Positions 8,310-16,062 of a DNA stretch of 38,641 bases are shown one piece after another. Position numbers and translations under genes: made by a program. The notes beneath the pieces were generated by a model. The model saw only the letters and a program-made list of their open reading frames with translations, ran no database searches and was not told the DNA's origin. This stretch comes from Actinomadura sp. BRA 177 (GTDB lineage: Bacteria; Actinomycetota; Actinomycetes; Streptosporangiales; Streptosporangiaceae), in the NCBI RefSeq assembly GCF_013372625.1, contig NZ_JABXFD010000340.1:1-38641 (forward strand), in the 5' to 3' direction. How positions within the stretch are numbered: the stretch's first letter is position 1; each line of letters begins with the position of its first letter.

Positions 8310-8925
8310 ATGAGACCTGCTAGGGCTGCCGATCGGGCAGACTCGGTGCCTGGTAGCCGCTGATGAGTGAGCACTCTCCCCACCTGGACTTTGAGTCCTA
8401 CGGTCAGAGCGTGCCCTCTCCGGTGGTCGGGGGCTGTTGATCCCTGATGGGATGTCGTGCCCCCGCCAGGCACGCGTTCTCCTGGCCGCCCACCACCGGG
8501 ACCTCGCCAGACCTTTGCGATGCCTCAACGCCCACTACCGCACGACGGTCTTCGCGATCGGTGACCCGCCCACCCAGATCCTGTGGGCCCAGGCCACCGG
8601 CCCGCACTCCCTGCACGGTCTCGCCGAATGAACGGCCCCTAACACGTCTTCGGCGAATCCAGCGTGTGAGAAAGGATGGTGAGGCGCCGAAGTAAGGAGA
8701 GCGCAATGTTCACCGCCTGCACCCGGATCATGATGGCTCTTCATGATCGAGGGTGTAGTTGCGGTTTGAAGCCACTTGCGGAACCCCAGTGCGGGCTTGC
8801 TCATGCTCACCCGCCCTGCCCGCCTGGTCCTCCGCAGCATCTGCCGCCGCCTGACCACCTGACCACGGGCTCGCCCTCGTCCACAAGAACATGCGCAGCA
8901 GCACGAGGCCTGCTCTGGCTTGGTG
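8310..8925. other. Gene-poor stretch after the NACHT gene
   Basis: No gene is supported. A 64-codon frame at 8437-8631 (+) reads AIGDPPTQILWAQATGPHSL near its end and could be a decayed or unrecognised small gene, but lacks a good ribosome site. A perfect 8-base inverted repeat, GATCATGA at 8726-8733 and TCATGATC at 8741-8748 with seven bases between, sits in a less GC-rich patch and may be a terminator, operator or end of a lost mobile element. Codon bias across the rest looks non-coding. Confidence 0.4.
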
Positions 8926-9117
8926 TCAGGGCAGGTCGTGTTCTCCGTGCTTAATGTCGGCGGCCAGCCGGCGGAAGCGCTCGACCGGAAGCGTGATGCG
9001 GGGGCCGCCCGGGTCCTTGCTGTCACGCACGCCGACGTCGCCGGAGAGGTTCGCAACCTCCACGCAGTTGGACTGGCCGCTCGTGCCGCTGCGGCTCGAC
9101 TTGCGCCAGTGGATCAT
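8926..9117 (-). CDS. DUF397 domain protein
   Basis: Protein of 63 residues matching DUF397: WRKSSRSGTSGQSNCVEVA at the N-terminus, then GVRDSKDPGGPRITLP and a terminal FRRLAADIKHGEH. Such proteins are nearly always encoded next to an XRE-type regulator with a DUF5753 domain, as here. The ATG at 9117 overlaps the stop of that regulator by four bases (ATGA), so the two are co-translated. In Streptomyces such pairs (BldB/WhiJ-type, Scr1-type) act in developmental control and have been likened to toxin-antitoxin pairs; the specific role here is unknown. Confidence 0.9.
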   Translation of the reverse strand: MIHWRKSSRSGTSGQSNCVEVANLSGDVGVRDSKDPGGPRITLPVERFRRLAADIKHGEHDLP

Positions 9118-9926
9118 GTGTACTTCTCCAGTTCGGCCTCCAGGAGGGCCCGAGAAGGGCCGACCGGGGCGGCTATGTCGCTAATCGAGTCGTACCATAG
9201 TGTCACCTCCTGGACGTCGAAGGGCTCCGTCAGGAAGCAGCCACGCATTGCCGCTTCGGTGTAGGCAAGGTCCCGGTTTCCCACCGTGAGGATCATGAAA
9301 GGTCCATCGAGTCCCGGATGAGCCCCCACCTCATTCTCAACTACACGGACGCTGACGTAGGGAAGCTCGCTCACCTCGATCAGGCGGGCGATCTGGCCGC
9401 GCATGACATCTGGGCCTCCGACAATCTGCGAGACTGCCGCCCAGCCGAGGAAGGCCGTCACCCTCGGCGGCTTCGGCTTGTCGAACACGGCCGCCTGCCG
9501 TGACAGTCGCCGTTCAAGGTCCACTTCGAGGTCATTCGTCGTCCCGGCACTTAGTGCTGCCCGCGCATAGTCCGGGGTCTGGAGAAGTCCAGGTACCACC
9601 GACGATTCCCACATCCTGATCCGTGTCGCGCGGGCCTCGAACTCGGCGAGTTCAAGCAGCCAGTTGCCCTCGTCTGCCAGCTCAGCGAATCCGATCAGGT
9701 CCGTGAACATGCCGTCCGTGTTCCACAGGCGGTCGATGATCTCCGCGTGCTCCCGCTTGAGCCTGAGCGTGTTGGACTCGTACCGGGAAACAGTCGAACG
9801 GTCGCACTCAAGCAGGTCACCGAGAGCCTGCCCCGACATCCCATGTGCTTTGCGGTAGCGGCGCAGGTGGAACGCCACGAAGTGCCAAATCGATCTTGAA
9901 GGATCGAGCGACTCCCGCGCGAGCAT
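9114..9926 (-). CDS. XRE-family regulator with DUF5753 domain (Scr1/WhiJ type)
   Basis: DNA-binding regulator of 270 residues. An N-terminal helix-turn-helix (LRRYRKAHGMSGQALGDLLE, then CDRSTVSRYESNTLRL) covers about residues 22-60. The remaining roughly 180 residues match DUF5753, with the recognisable VPGLLQTPDYARAAL, LERRLSRQAAVF and GPFMILTVG segments. Upstream and divergent is an RsbW-like ATPase gene (start 10033); downstream and overlapping is DUF397. This HTH-DUF5753/DUF397/ATPase grouping recurs many times in actinomycete genomes. It probably autoregulates from the 106-base divergent region. Confidence 0.92.
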   Translation of the reverse strand: MLARESLDPSRSIWHFVAFHLRRYRKAHGMSGQALGDLLECDRSTVSRYESNTLRLKREHAEIIDRLWNTDGMFTDLIGFAELADEGNWLLELAEFEARATRIRMWESSVVPGLLQTPDYARAALSAGTTNDLEVDLERRLSRQAAVFDKPKPPRVTAFLGWAAVSQIVGGPDVMRGQIARLIEVSELPYVSVRVVENEVGAHPGLDGPFMILTVGNRDLAYTEAAMRGCFLTEPFDVQEVTLWYDSISDIAAPVGPSRALLEAELEKYT

Positions 9927-10032
9927 CGCCTCTCCAATTTGTTGCGGAGGCTTCCGGAACGTAGCGAGCGTAGCTCAATGCGAGCACGCTTACACCCGAA
10001 GTAACCGGAGACGTTCCGAAGGTCGTAGCGAT

Positions 10033-10422
10033 ATGTCCGTACCTGCCCCAGAAATCCCGACTCTTCTTCTCAACCCCAACGAAAACGCGCCGGCATTGGC
10101 GAGGGAGTTCCTCTCCACACAGTTCCGAGAGTGGGGCTCCAGGGACGACTTCATGGCGCGCCTGGTGGTGAGTGAGCTGGTGACCAACGCATGGCGCCAC
10201 GGCGAGGGACAGATCATTTTGCGCGTCTTCCGCGACACCCGTGCCGACTTTGCGGTGCTCGAGGTGTGGGACCAGGGGGACGGGCTGCCGGTGGTCGGCC
10301 CGGAGGACTTCGAGGCGGTCTCGGGGCGGGGCCTGCTGCTGGTGTCGCAACTCGCGCACGACTGGGGAACTCGTCCGATCACGGAAGGCGGAAAGATCGT
10401 TTGGGCCAGGTGCGCCCTGTGA
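10033..10422 (+). CDS. RsbW-like ATP-binding protein (HATPase_c_2)
   Basis: Protein of 129 residues with a GHKL ATPase fold of the RsbW/SpoIIAB anti-sigma-factor type. The N box is VVSELVTNAWRH, the G1-like box WDQGDGLP, and the G2-like box SGRGLLLV. It lacks any sensor or phosphoacceptor region, so it is a stand-alone regulatory kinase-like protein. It is divergent from the XRE-DUF5753/DUF397 pair and its stop overlaps the following gene by four bases (GTGA). ATG 10033 has a weak GAAGG ten bases upstream. No anti-anti-sigma gene is adjacent. Confidence 0.88.
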   Translation: MSVPAPEIPTLLLNPNENAPALAREFLSTQFREWGSRDDFMARLVVSELVTNAWRHGEGQIILRVFRDTRADFAVLEVWDQGDGLPVVGPEDFEAVSGRGLLLVSQLAHDWGTRPITEGGKIVWARCAL

Positions 10423-10778
10423 GCGTCCAGGTTGAGCGGTACGTCCTGCGGTGGCGGACGCGCCTGGGACGCGCGACAGCGATCCGGCATCTGGACCTGC
10501 TCGCCCTCGCCGTCCAGGCCAAGGGCTACCGGCACGTCAAGCTCTACCAAGCCGACGAGATCCCCACTCGTCCGCCGGTGCTGTGGGTGTTCGCGTTCAG
10601 CCCGGACGACCACGTCCGCGTGGCCGTGAGCGTCCACGCCATGCCGAGCGGCGGCTGGGCCTATTGCGAGGCCGGGCGCGGGCGGCACAGCTACCTCTCC
10701 CCCTGCGGCGACGCCAAGCACGCCGCTGAGCAGGTGGACGCCCTCCTCAAGCACCGCATGTTCCCGTCCACCTGGTAA
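10419..10778 (+). CDS. Hypothetical protein coupled to the RsbW-like ATPase
   Basis: Not recognised as a named family. The 119-residue protein from GTG 10419 overlaps the ATPase stop by four bases, which indicates translational coupling. It has a basic N-terminus (RWRTRLGRATAIRHLDLLAL), a beta-rich centre (PPVLWVFAFSPDDHVRVAVSV) and a Gly/Tyr-rich tail (GGWAYCEAGRGRHSYLSPC). The two-strand pattern and conserved neighbourhood suggest a small soluble partner of the ATPase. A longer in-frame extension upstream lies inside the ATPase gene and is unlikely to be used. Confidence 0.7.
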   Translation: MSVQVERYVLRWRTRLGRATAIRHLDLLALAVQAKGYRHVKLYQADEIPTRPPVLWVFAFSPDDHVRVAVSVHAMPSGGWAYCEAGRGRHSYLSPCGDAKHAAEQVDALLKHRMFPSTW

Positions 10779-10797
10779 CGCGGCCGGAGGTATCGCA

Positions 10798-11256
10798 ATG
10801 ACCCACATTCCCGAGGCTGGGTACGGCCGGCCGCCCCAAGCCCGCTCAGCGCCCGTGCCACCGCTGTCCACGCGTCCAATCGGACGCCTGGAGCTGGATC
10901 TCGACATCGACCAGGCTCTCGACGACCTTCAGCGTGCCTTTCCAGGGATCTGCATTTGGCACGGTGATTTCAGCGGGTCGCTGTGGGCGCTCCTCCCGGA
11001 CCGGCTGGTCGAAGCCAGGACGGCCGCCGATCTGGCCCGCCAACTCCACGCCGCTCTGCCCCGCCCGCGTCCCCACGTCAGACCCGAGCCGCACGTGCGC
11101 CGCCCTTGTCCGTCCACACGGCGGACAGACGGCACCTGGACGCCCGCGAAGTCCGCCACCCGGCAACCGGCGCAGCACGGAAGCCATGCCCGTCGCGTTG
11201 TCCGCTGGCTCCTCACCACGTGCCTCCACCTAACGCCCGCGGCACCACTTCCGTGA
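10798..11256 (+). CDS. Hypothetical protein
   Basis: Protein of 152 residues, no confident family. Residues about 25-85 look like a compact domain (LDLDIDQALDDLQRAFPG, then CIWHGDFSGSLWALLPDRLV and ARTAADLARQLHAAL). The rest is Pro/Arg/His-rich and low-complexity, unlike a folded domain, so an ancestral stop may have been lost. GGAGG at 10786-10790 is seven bases before the ATG, a good start signal. It lies 19 bases after the preceding gene and likely belongs to the same transcript. Confidence 0.65.
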   Translation: MTHIPEAGYGRPPQARSAPVPPLSTRPIGRLELDLDIDQALDDLQRAFPGICIWHGDFSGSLWALLPDRLVEARTAADLARQLHAALPRPRPHVRPEPHVRRPCPSTRRTDGTWTPAKSATRQPAQHGSHARRVVRWLLTTCLHLTPAAPLP

Positions 11257-11426
11257 CCGCGTACCCCGAAAAGCCAGAGCACCCTGACTTGTGACGTTTT
11301 GGGCTCCGGTCAGCGTTGCCGTCCAGGCAGATATGGACGAGTACCCCAGCTCAGTTCATCCAACAAAGCCCCGATCAGGGGCAGCACTCCCTAAGGGCAA
11401 AATGGCCACCTGAAAGGATCAGCCTC

Positions 11427-11552
11427 ATGGGTAAGCACGAGAATCCGACGAACTGTGGCATGTGTGGCGGAAGCGGAACGGTCACCGTGAACAACGACAG
11501 CAAAGACCAGGACGTCACGTGCCACGGCTGCAACGGGTCGGGGAAGGCGTGA
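11427..11552 (+). CDS. 41-residue CxxCxGxG zinc-finger-like protein
   Basis: Very short protein with two DnaJ-type motifs: CGMCGGSG (Cys10, Cys13) and CHGCNGSG (Cys32, Cys35), separated by a polar loop. The two pairs are well placed to bind one Zn2+. The ATG at 11427 has AAAGGA ten bases upstream; the frame extends to 11316 but that part looks non-coding. Its stop overlaps the GTG start of the methyltransferase gene by four bases, so the proteins are made together. Possible roles: a zinc-binding partner or substrate of the methyltransferase, or a RiPP-like precursor; no leader/core boundary is evident. Confidence 0.75.
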   Translation: MGKHENPTNCGMCGGSGTVTVNNDSKDQDVTCHGCNGSGKA

Positions 11553-12361
11553 GCGTCGACGCCGCCTTCGCCGCCGTCCCCCGTGAACCCTTCGTCCCCG
11601 ACCTGGTCTGGGTCCGCCGCGACGACGGTTGGGCCGTCCCCCTGCGCCGTCAGGACGACCCGGGCGGGTGGCGCGCTCTCGTGCACTCCGACGACGCCAT
11701 CACGACGCAGATAGACGACGGGGCGGCCGACAAGGGCATATGGCCCACGAGTTCGTGCTCGGCCCCGCACGTCGTCCGGCAAATGCTGGAGCTTCTGGGC
11801 CTCAAGCCCGGCCACCGGGTCATGGAGATCGGCACGGGCACGGGCTGGAACGCCGCATTGATGGCGGAGATCGTCGGACCGCAGAACGTGACCACCATCG
11901 AGATCGACCCGGTGGTGGCCGCGCAGGCGAAGGCGAATCTCGCCAGGGTCGGCTGCCCGGTTCAGGTTGTCATCAGGGACGGCGAGGCCGGAAGTCTGGC
12001 GGACGAGCCCTATGACCGGATGATCGCCACGGCCGCAGTGGCGGAACTGCCCTATGCCTGGGTGCGGCAGACGCGGCCGGGCGGGCTCCTACTCGTCCCA
12101 TGGGCTCCGACGTTCCACCCCGACGGCCCGATCGCCCGGCTCACCGTGCGGGACGGAGGACGGGCGGAGGGCCGGTTCGTCGCGCCCTCCTGGTTCATGC
12201 CGCTGCGCGGTCAACGCATCTCCCAGCCCGTCCGGAACAGCTACAAGGAGCGGTGGACCGACGCGGGCAGCCCTGTCATCGAGCGATTCGGTATCACGGT
12301 GACGTCCATAGGACAGACGATCTGGCTCGACTCTCCGGACAACCCGGTCAATCCGTCCTGA
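11549..12361 (+). CDS. Protein-L-isoaspartate O-methyltransferase-like enzyme
   Basis: SAM-dependent methyltransferase of 270 residues in the PCMT family, which methylates isoaspartyl residues of damaged or specially modified peptides. The opening VDAAFAAVPREPFVPDLVW is typical, as is SSCSAPHVVRQMLELLGLKPGHRVMEIGTGTGWN split into the substrate-gating region and SAM motif I (MEIGTGTGWNAALMA, about residues 92-106). VTTIEIDPVVAAQA is motif II and GGLLLVPWAP follows. The usual ST(I/V)SQPY-like substrate region is replaced by PTSSCSAPH. GTG 11549 overlaps the CxxCxGxG gene stop. Actinomycetes use PCMT relatives in RiPP clusters as well as in repair, so the physiological substrate is uncertain. 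Confidence 0.85.
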   Translation: MSVDAAFAAVPREPFVPDLVWVRRDDGWAVPLRRQDDPGGWRALVHSDDAITTQIDDGAADKGIWPTSSCSAPHVVRQMLELLGLKPGHRVMEIGTGTGWNAALMAEIVGPQNVTTIEIDPVVAAQAKANLARVGCPVQVVIRDGEAGSLADEPYDRMIATAAVAELPYAWVRQTRPGGLLLVPWAPTFHPDGPIARLTVRDGGRAEGRFVAPSWFMPLRGQRISQPVRNSYKERWTDAGSPVIERFGITVTSIGQTIWLDSPDNPVNPS

Positions 12362-12369
12362 ACGTGAAC

Positions 12370-12399
12370 AGGCCCCCGCCGGAGGTCCGGCGGGGGCCT
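12370..12399. terminator. Strong hairpin between methyltransferase and fadE5
   Basis: Perfect inverted repeat with arms AGGCCCCCGCCGGA (12370-12383) and its complement at 12386-12399; in practice a 13-bp stem with a four-base loop. It begins eight bases after the methyltransferase stop and lies 17 bases before the convergent acyl-CoA dehydrogenase stop, so it can end transcription from both sides. Confidence 0.8.
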
Positions 12400-12415
12400 G
12401 CCTGTGCACACCCGG

Positions 12416-14251
12416 TCAGAAGGACTCTTCGGGCAGTTCCATTACGTCGAGGGTGGTGGACTCGGTGATGGCTCGGTCGGAGGCCAGGCGCGGGAGGACG
12501 GTCTGGCAGAAGAACTGCGCGGCCGCGACCTTGCCGTTGTAGAACGCCTTGTCGGAGTCGGACACGTCGCCGCCGCCGAGGGCGGTCAGGGCGACGTCGG
12601 CCTGGCGGAGGAGGAGCCAGCCGACGATGAGGTCGCCGAGGCCGAGCAGCAGCCGGGACGAGTTGAGCCCGATCCGGTACAGCTCCTTCGGGTTCTCCAT
12701 CGAGCCGAGCGCCCACCCGATCATCGGGTTGAGGATGCCCTGCACGTCGTCCAGCGCCCGGCTGAGCAGGGCCCGCTCGTTCTTCAGCCGGCCGTTGCCG
12801 GCCTCGGACTCGGCGAACGCCTGGATCTCGCCGGCGAGCGCCTTCAGGGTCTCGCCGTTGTCCCGGAGGATCTTGCGGAAGAACAGGTCCTGGCCCTGGA
12901 TCGCGGTGGTGCCCTCGTAGAGGGTGTCGATCTTGGAGTCGCGGATGTACTGCTCGATCGGGTAGTCCTGCAGGAAGCCGGACCCCCCGAGGGTCTGCAG
13001 TGACTCGGCGCCGAGCAGCGCGTAGGCGCGCTCCGAGCCGAAGCCCTTGACGATCGGCAGCAGCAGGTCGTTGATCTTCTCGGCCTGCTCGTCCCTGCGG
13101 CCCTCGTGCTCGGCGATCTGCACGGCGTCCTGGTAGGACGCGGTGAGCAGGACGAGCGCGCGCATGCCCTCGGCGTACGCCTTCTGCGTCATGAGGCTGC
13201 GCCGGACGTCCGGGTGGTGGGTGATCGTGACGCGCGGGGCGGTCTTGTCCGTCATCTGCGTCATGTCCGCGCCCTGCACGCGCTCCTTGGCGTACTCCAG
13301 CGCGTTCAGGTAGCCGGTCGACAGGGTCGCGATGGCCTTGGTGCCGACCATCATCCGGGCGTACTCGATGACGAGGAACATCTGCTTGATGCCCTCGTGC
13401 ACGTCGCCGACCAGGTAGCCGACGGCGGGGTGCTTCTCGCCGAAGGTCAGCTCGCAGGTCGTGGAGACCTTGAGGCCCATCTTCTTCTCGACGTTGGTGA
13501 CGTAGGCACCGTTGCGCTCGCCCAGCTCACCGGTCTCGACGTCCACCAGGTACTTGGGGACGAGGAACATCGACAGGCCCTTGGTGCCGGGGCCGGCGCC
13601 CTCGGGGCGGGCCAGCACCAGGTGGAAGATGTTCTCGGACATGTCGTGCTCGGCCGAGGTGATGAAGCGCTTGACGCCCTCGATGTGCCAGGTGCCGTCC
13701 GGCTGCTGGACGGCCTTGGCTCGCCCGGCGCCGACGTCGGAGCCCGCGTCCGGCTCGGTCAGCACCATCGTGGCGCCCCACTTCCGCTCAAGGGCCAGCT
13801 CGGCGAACTTCTTCTGCTCGGGCGTGCCGATGTGCCACAGGATCTGGGCGAAACCGGGGCCGGAGGAGAACATGTAGACGGCCGGGTTGGCCCCCAGTAC
13901 CTGCTCGGCGACGGCCCAGGTGAGGGAGCGCGGCGCGCCGCTGCCGCCGAACTCGGGGACCAGGTCGAGCCGGTACCACTCGGCGTCCATCCACGCCTTG
14001 TACGACTTCTTGAAGCTCTCCGGCATCTCGACGGTGCCGGCGGCGGGGTCGAACTTCGGCGGGTGGCGGTCGGCGTCCTCGAACGAGTCGGCCAGCGGGC
14101 CCTCGGCCAGCCGGTTCACCTCGTCCAGGATGCTGCGCACGGTGTCCTCGTCCAGTTCCGCGTACGGGCCGCTGCCGAGGAGGTCCTGGCGCCTGAACAC
14201 CTCGAAGAGGTTGAACTCCAGGTCCCGGAGGTTGCTCTTGTAGTGCCCCAT
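12416..14251 (-). CDS. fadE5: FadE5-like acyl-CoA dehydrogenase
   Basis: Flavin-dependent dehydrogenase that introduces the 2,3 double bond in acyl-CoAs in beta-oxidation. The 611 residues match the length I recall for Mycobacterium tuberculosis FadE5, and long blocks look near-identical to it (HYKSN opening; [51 protein letters not shown]). The catalytic glutamate is in YEGTTAIQ near residue 446. An extra C-terminal helical domain distinguishes this class from 380-residue dehydrogenases. FadE5 acts on a broad range of saturated acyl-CoAs. It has its own promoter region with repeated GTTACTA elements and is not in an operon. Confidence 0.93.
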   Translation of the reverse strand: MGHYKSNLRDLEFNLFEVFRRQDLLGSGPYAELDEDTVRSILDEVNRLAEGPLADSFEDADRHPPKFDPAAGTVEMPESFKKSYKAWMDAEWYRLDLVPEFGGSGAPRSLTWAVAEQVLGANPAVYMFSSGPGFAQILWHIGTPEQKKFAELALERKWGATMVLTEPDAGSDVGAGRAKAVQQPDGTWHIEGVKRFITSAEHDMSENIFHLVLARPEGAGPGTKGLSMFLVPKYLVDVETGELGERNGAYVTNVEKKMGLKVSTTCELTFGEKHPAVGYLVGDVHEGIKQMFLVIEYARMMVGTKAIATLSTGYLNALEYAKERVQGADMTQMTDKTAPRVTITHHPDVRRSLMTQKAYAEGMRALVLLTASYQDAVQIAEHEGRRDEQAEKINDLLLPIVKGFGSERAYALLGAESLQTLGGSGFLQDYPIEQYIRDSKIDTLYEGTTAIQGQDLFFRKILRDNGETLKALAGEIQAFAESEAGNGRLKNERALLSRALDDVQGILNPMIGWALGSMENPKELYRIGLNSSRLLLGLGDLIVGWLLLRQADVALTALGGGDVSDSDKAFYNGKVAAAQFFCQTVLPRLASDRAITESTTLDVMELPEESF

Positions 14252-14297
14252 TCGAGACTCCGTCTGGTTCGGCGGAGACCGGCAGGTCCCGCTGCGT

Positions 14298-14340
14298 ACT
14301 GGTTAGTAACTCAACATCATGCTACCCGCTAGTAACCAGT
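14298..14340. promoter_or_regulatory. Candidate operator/promoter for fadE5
   Basis: ACTGGTTA at 14298-14305 and TAACCAGT at 14333-14340 form an 8-bp inverted repeat. TAGTAAC also occurs as a direct repeat at 14304-14310 and 14330-14336. Between them, reading leftward, lies TAGCAT (14324-14319), which fits an actinobacterial -10 box for fadE5. A TetR-type repressor bound across both arms would cover the -10. The regulator is not identified. Confidence 0.4.
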
Positions 14341-14532
14341 GGCAACCACTCAAACCGACCGGATCGGGGGGACTCAGGACACATCGATATCACGTCCGGA
14401 CGTCCCGCGTGACGCAACTCACAAGGTCGGACGAGGTGCGCGAATCGGGCAGCAGCCCCTACCGCGCGCCGCCGGGGCGTGGTGGGAAGATCGACCGGGG
14501 GCGTGAACATCGTGAGGCACGAGGAGGTGCAC

Positions 14533-15867
14533 ATGAAGGAGGAGCCCGAGATCCCGCGGCTGACCGTCATCGGGACCGGCTACCTCGGCGCCACGCACGC
14601 CATCTGCATGGCCGTGCTGGGCTTCGAGGTCCTCGGCGTGGACGTCGACCAGGCCAAGATCGACCGGCTGGCGTCCGGCGAGGTCCCGATCTTCGAGCCC
14701 GGGCTGCCCGAGCTGCTCACCAAGGCGCTGGACTCCGGCCGGCTCCGGTTCACCACCTCGTTCGAGGAGGCCGGCGCCTTCGGCGACGTCCACTTCGTGT
14801 GCGTGGGGACGCCCCAGCAGACCGGTTCGGACGCCGCCGACCTGACCTACGTGGACGCCGCCCTCCGCGCCCTCGCCCCGCACCTGCGCCGCCGCGCCCT
14901 CGTCGTCGGCAAGTCCACCGTGCCGGTCGGGACGGCGCAGCGGCTCACCGGCGTCGTGCAGGAACTGGCGCCCGCCGGCGAAGCGGTCGAGCTGGCGTGG
15001 AACCCCGAGTTCCTGCGCGAGGGCTTCGCCGTCGACGACACGCTGCGCCCCGACCGGCTGGTCTTCGGCGTCACCTCCGACTGGGCGGACGAGCGGCTGC
15101 GCGCGGCGTTCAAGCCCGTCCTCGACCTCGGGACCCCGGTCGTCCGCACCGACCTCGCGACCGCCGAGCTGGTCAAGGTCGCCGCCAACTCCTTCCTCGC
15201 CACCAAGATCTCCTACATCAACGCGATGGCGGAGGTCTGCGAGGCGGTCGGCGCCGACGTCAAAGATCTCGCCGACTCGCTCGCGCTGGACGACCGCATA
15301 GGCGGCAAGTTCCTCAAACCGGGCCTCGGCTTCGGCGGTGGCTGCCTGCCCAAGGACATTCGCGCGTTCGCGCACCGCGCCGAGGAGATCGGCGTCGGCC
15401 AGGCCGTGTCGTTCCTGCGCCAGGTGGACGACATCAACCGGCGCCGCCGCGCCCGCACGGTCGACCTCGTCCGGGAGCTGCTCGGCGGCGACTTCACCGG
15501 CCGGCGCATCGCCGCGTGGGGCGCGGCGTTCAAGCCCAACTCCGACGACATCCGGGACGCGCCCGCGCTGGACGTGGCGCGCACGATGCACGGCCTCGGC
15601 GGAGACGTCCGCGTCTACGACCCGGCCGCGCTCGGCAACGCGCGCACCGCGTTCCCCGAGCTGCGGTACGGCGACAGCGCGATGGACGTCGCGCAGGACG
15701 CGGACGTCGTCGTCCTGCTGACCGAATGGTCGGACTTCCGGGAGGTCGACCCGGCGGCGCTGGCCCAGGTCGTCCGGCACCGCCGGATCGTCGACGGACG
15801 GCACGCGCTCGACGCCGCCCAATGGCGCAAAGCGGGCTGGGAGTACCGCGCGCTGGGCCGCTCCTAA
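14533..15867 (+). CDS. ugd: UDP-glucose/GDP-mannose dehydrogenase family protein
   Basis: NAD-dependent four-electron oxidation of UDP-glucose to UDP-glucuronate, supplying precursor for surface polysaccharide. The 444-residue protein has the N-terminal Rossmann motif GTGYLGATHA, the TFVCVGTP-like FVCVGTPQQ, the conserved WNPEFLREG, the catalytic cysteine in GGGCLPKD (Cys271), and the C-terminal UDP-binding domain with GAAFKPNSDDIRDAP. ATG 14533 has GAGGAGG five bases upstream; an in-frame start at 14479 lacks a ribosome site and would lengthen the N-terminus past the beta1 strand. UDP-glucose is most likely; other nucleotide sugars cannot be excluded by motif alone. Confidence 0.92.
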   Translation: MKEEPEIPRLTVIGTGYLGATHAICMAVLGFEVLGVDVDQAKIDRLASGEVPIFEPGLPELLTKALDSGRLRFTTSFEEAGAFGDVHFVCVGTPQQTGSDAADLTYVDAALRALAPHLRRRALVVGKSTVPVGTAQRLTGVVQELAPAGEAVELAWNPEFLREGFAVDDTLRPDRLVFGVTSDWADERLRAAFKPVLDLGTPVVRTDLATAELVKVAANSFLATKISYINAMAEVCEAVGADVKDLADSLALDDRIGGKFLKPGLGFGGGCLPKDIRAFAHRAEEIGVGQAVSFLRQVDDINRRRRARTVDLVRELLGGDFTGRRIAAWGAAFKPNSDDIRDAPALDVARTMHGLGGDVRVYDPAALGNARTAFPELRYGDSAMDVAQDADVVVLLTEWSDFREVDPAALAQVVRHRRIVDGRHALDAAQWRKAGWEYRALGRS

Positions 15868-15872
15868 CCCCT

Positions 15873-15936
15873 CGTTGACTTGCGGCGTGTTGTTGTCATC
15901 CGCCGTCCCATAACAACAACACTCCGCAAGTCAACG
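15873..15936. terminator. Long 24-base hairpin after ugd
   Basis: Left arm 15873-15896 (CGTTGACTTGCGG... ) and right arm 15913-15936 pair at 23 of 24 positions, with a single C/T mismatch (15886 against 15923) and a 16-base loop. It begins five bases after the ugd stop and ends 52 bases before the guanidine riboswitch. Terminator is the simplest reading, but the length and near-perfection also fit an operator or a folded 5' leader element of the transporter mRNA. No U-tract follows. Confidence 0.6.
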
Positions 15937-15988
15937 GGAACGGGCGGGGGGAGTGGGGCGTTGGTGGTGGTGAGGGGCCGCGCCCCTC

Positions 15989-16028
15989 CCGGACGAGGTG
16001 CGCCGTACCCGGAAAGCCAAGACGACGC
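15989..16028 (+). promoter_or_regulatory. Guanidine-III riboswitch (ykkC-III)
   Basis: The 40 bases follow, almost letter for letter, the guanidine-III aptamer known from Thermobifida fusca: CCGGACGAGGTGCGCCGTAC, then CCGG and a GACG(A/G)CGC end. P1 pairs CCGG 15989-15992 with CCGG 16009-16012; the pseudoknot pairs GCGCCGT 16000-16006 with ACGACGC 16022-16028, with one C-A mismatch (16003 with 16025). The downstream gene is a Gdx-type SMR exporter, the usual target. CTCCCGG at 15986-15992, overlapping the 5' side of P1, is exactly complementary to the Shine-Dalgarno region CCGGGAG at 16049-16055. Ligand-stabilised P1 would therefore free the ribosome site, an ON switch. Confidence 0.92.
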
Positions 16029-16062
16029 ATGCAAACCGTCGTCTCGTACCGGGAGCGCGATC

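Noticed and set aside
11427..11552. Fragment of DnaJ
   Set aside because: No J domain or remaining DnaJ sequence around it; the frame has its own start, ribosome site and coupled downstream gene.
14319..15878. 519-codon plus-strand frame overlapping ugd
   Set aside because: Arg/Gly/Pro-rich shadow of the true ugd frame, which has all catalytic motifs.
15873..15936. Terminal inverted repeats of an insertion sequence or MITE
   Set aside because: The arms are only 16 bases apart, no target-site duplication is seen, and a hairpin explanation is simpler.
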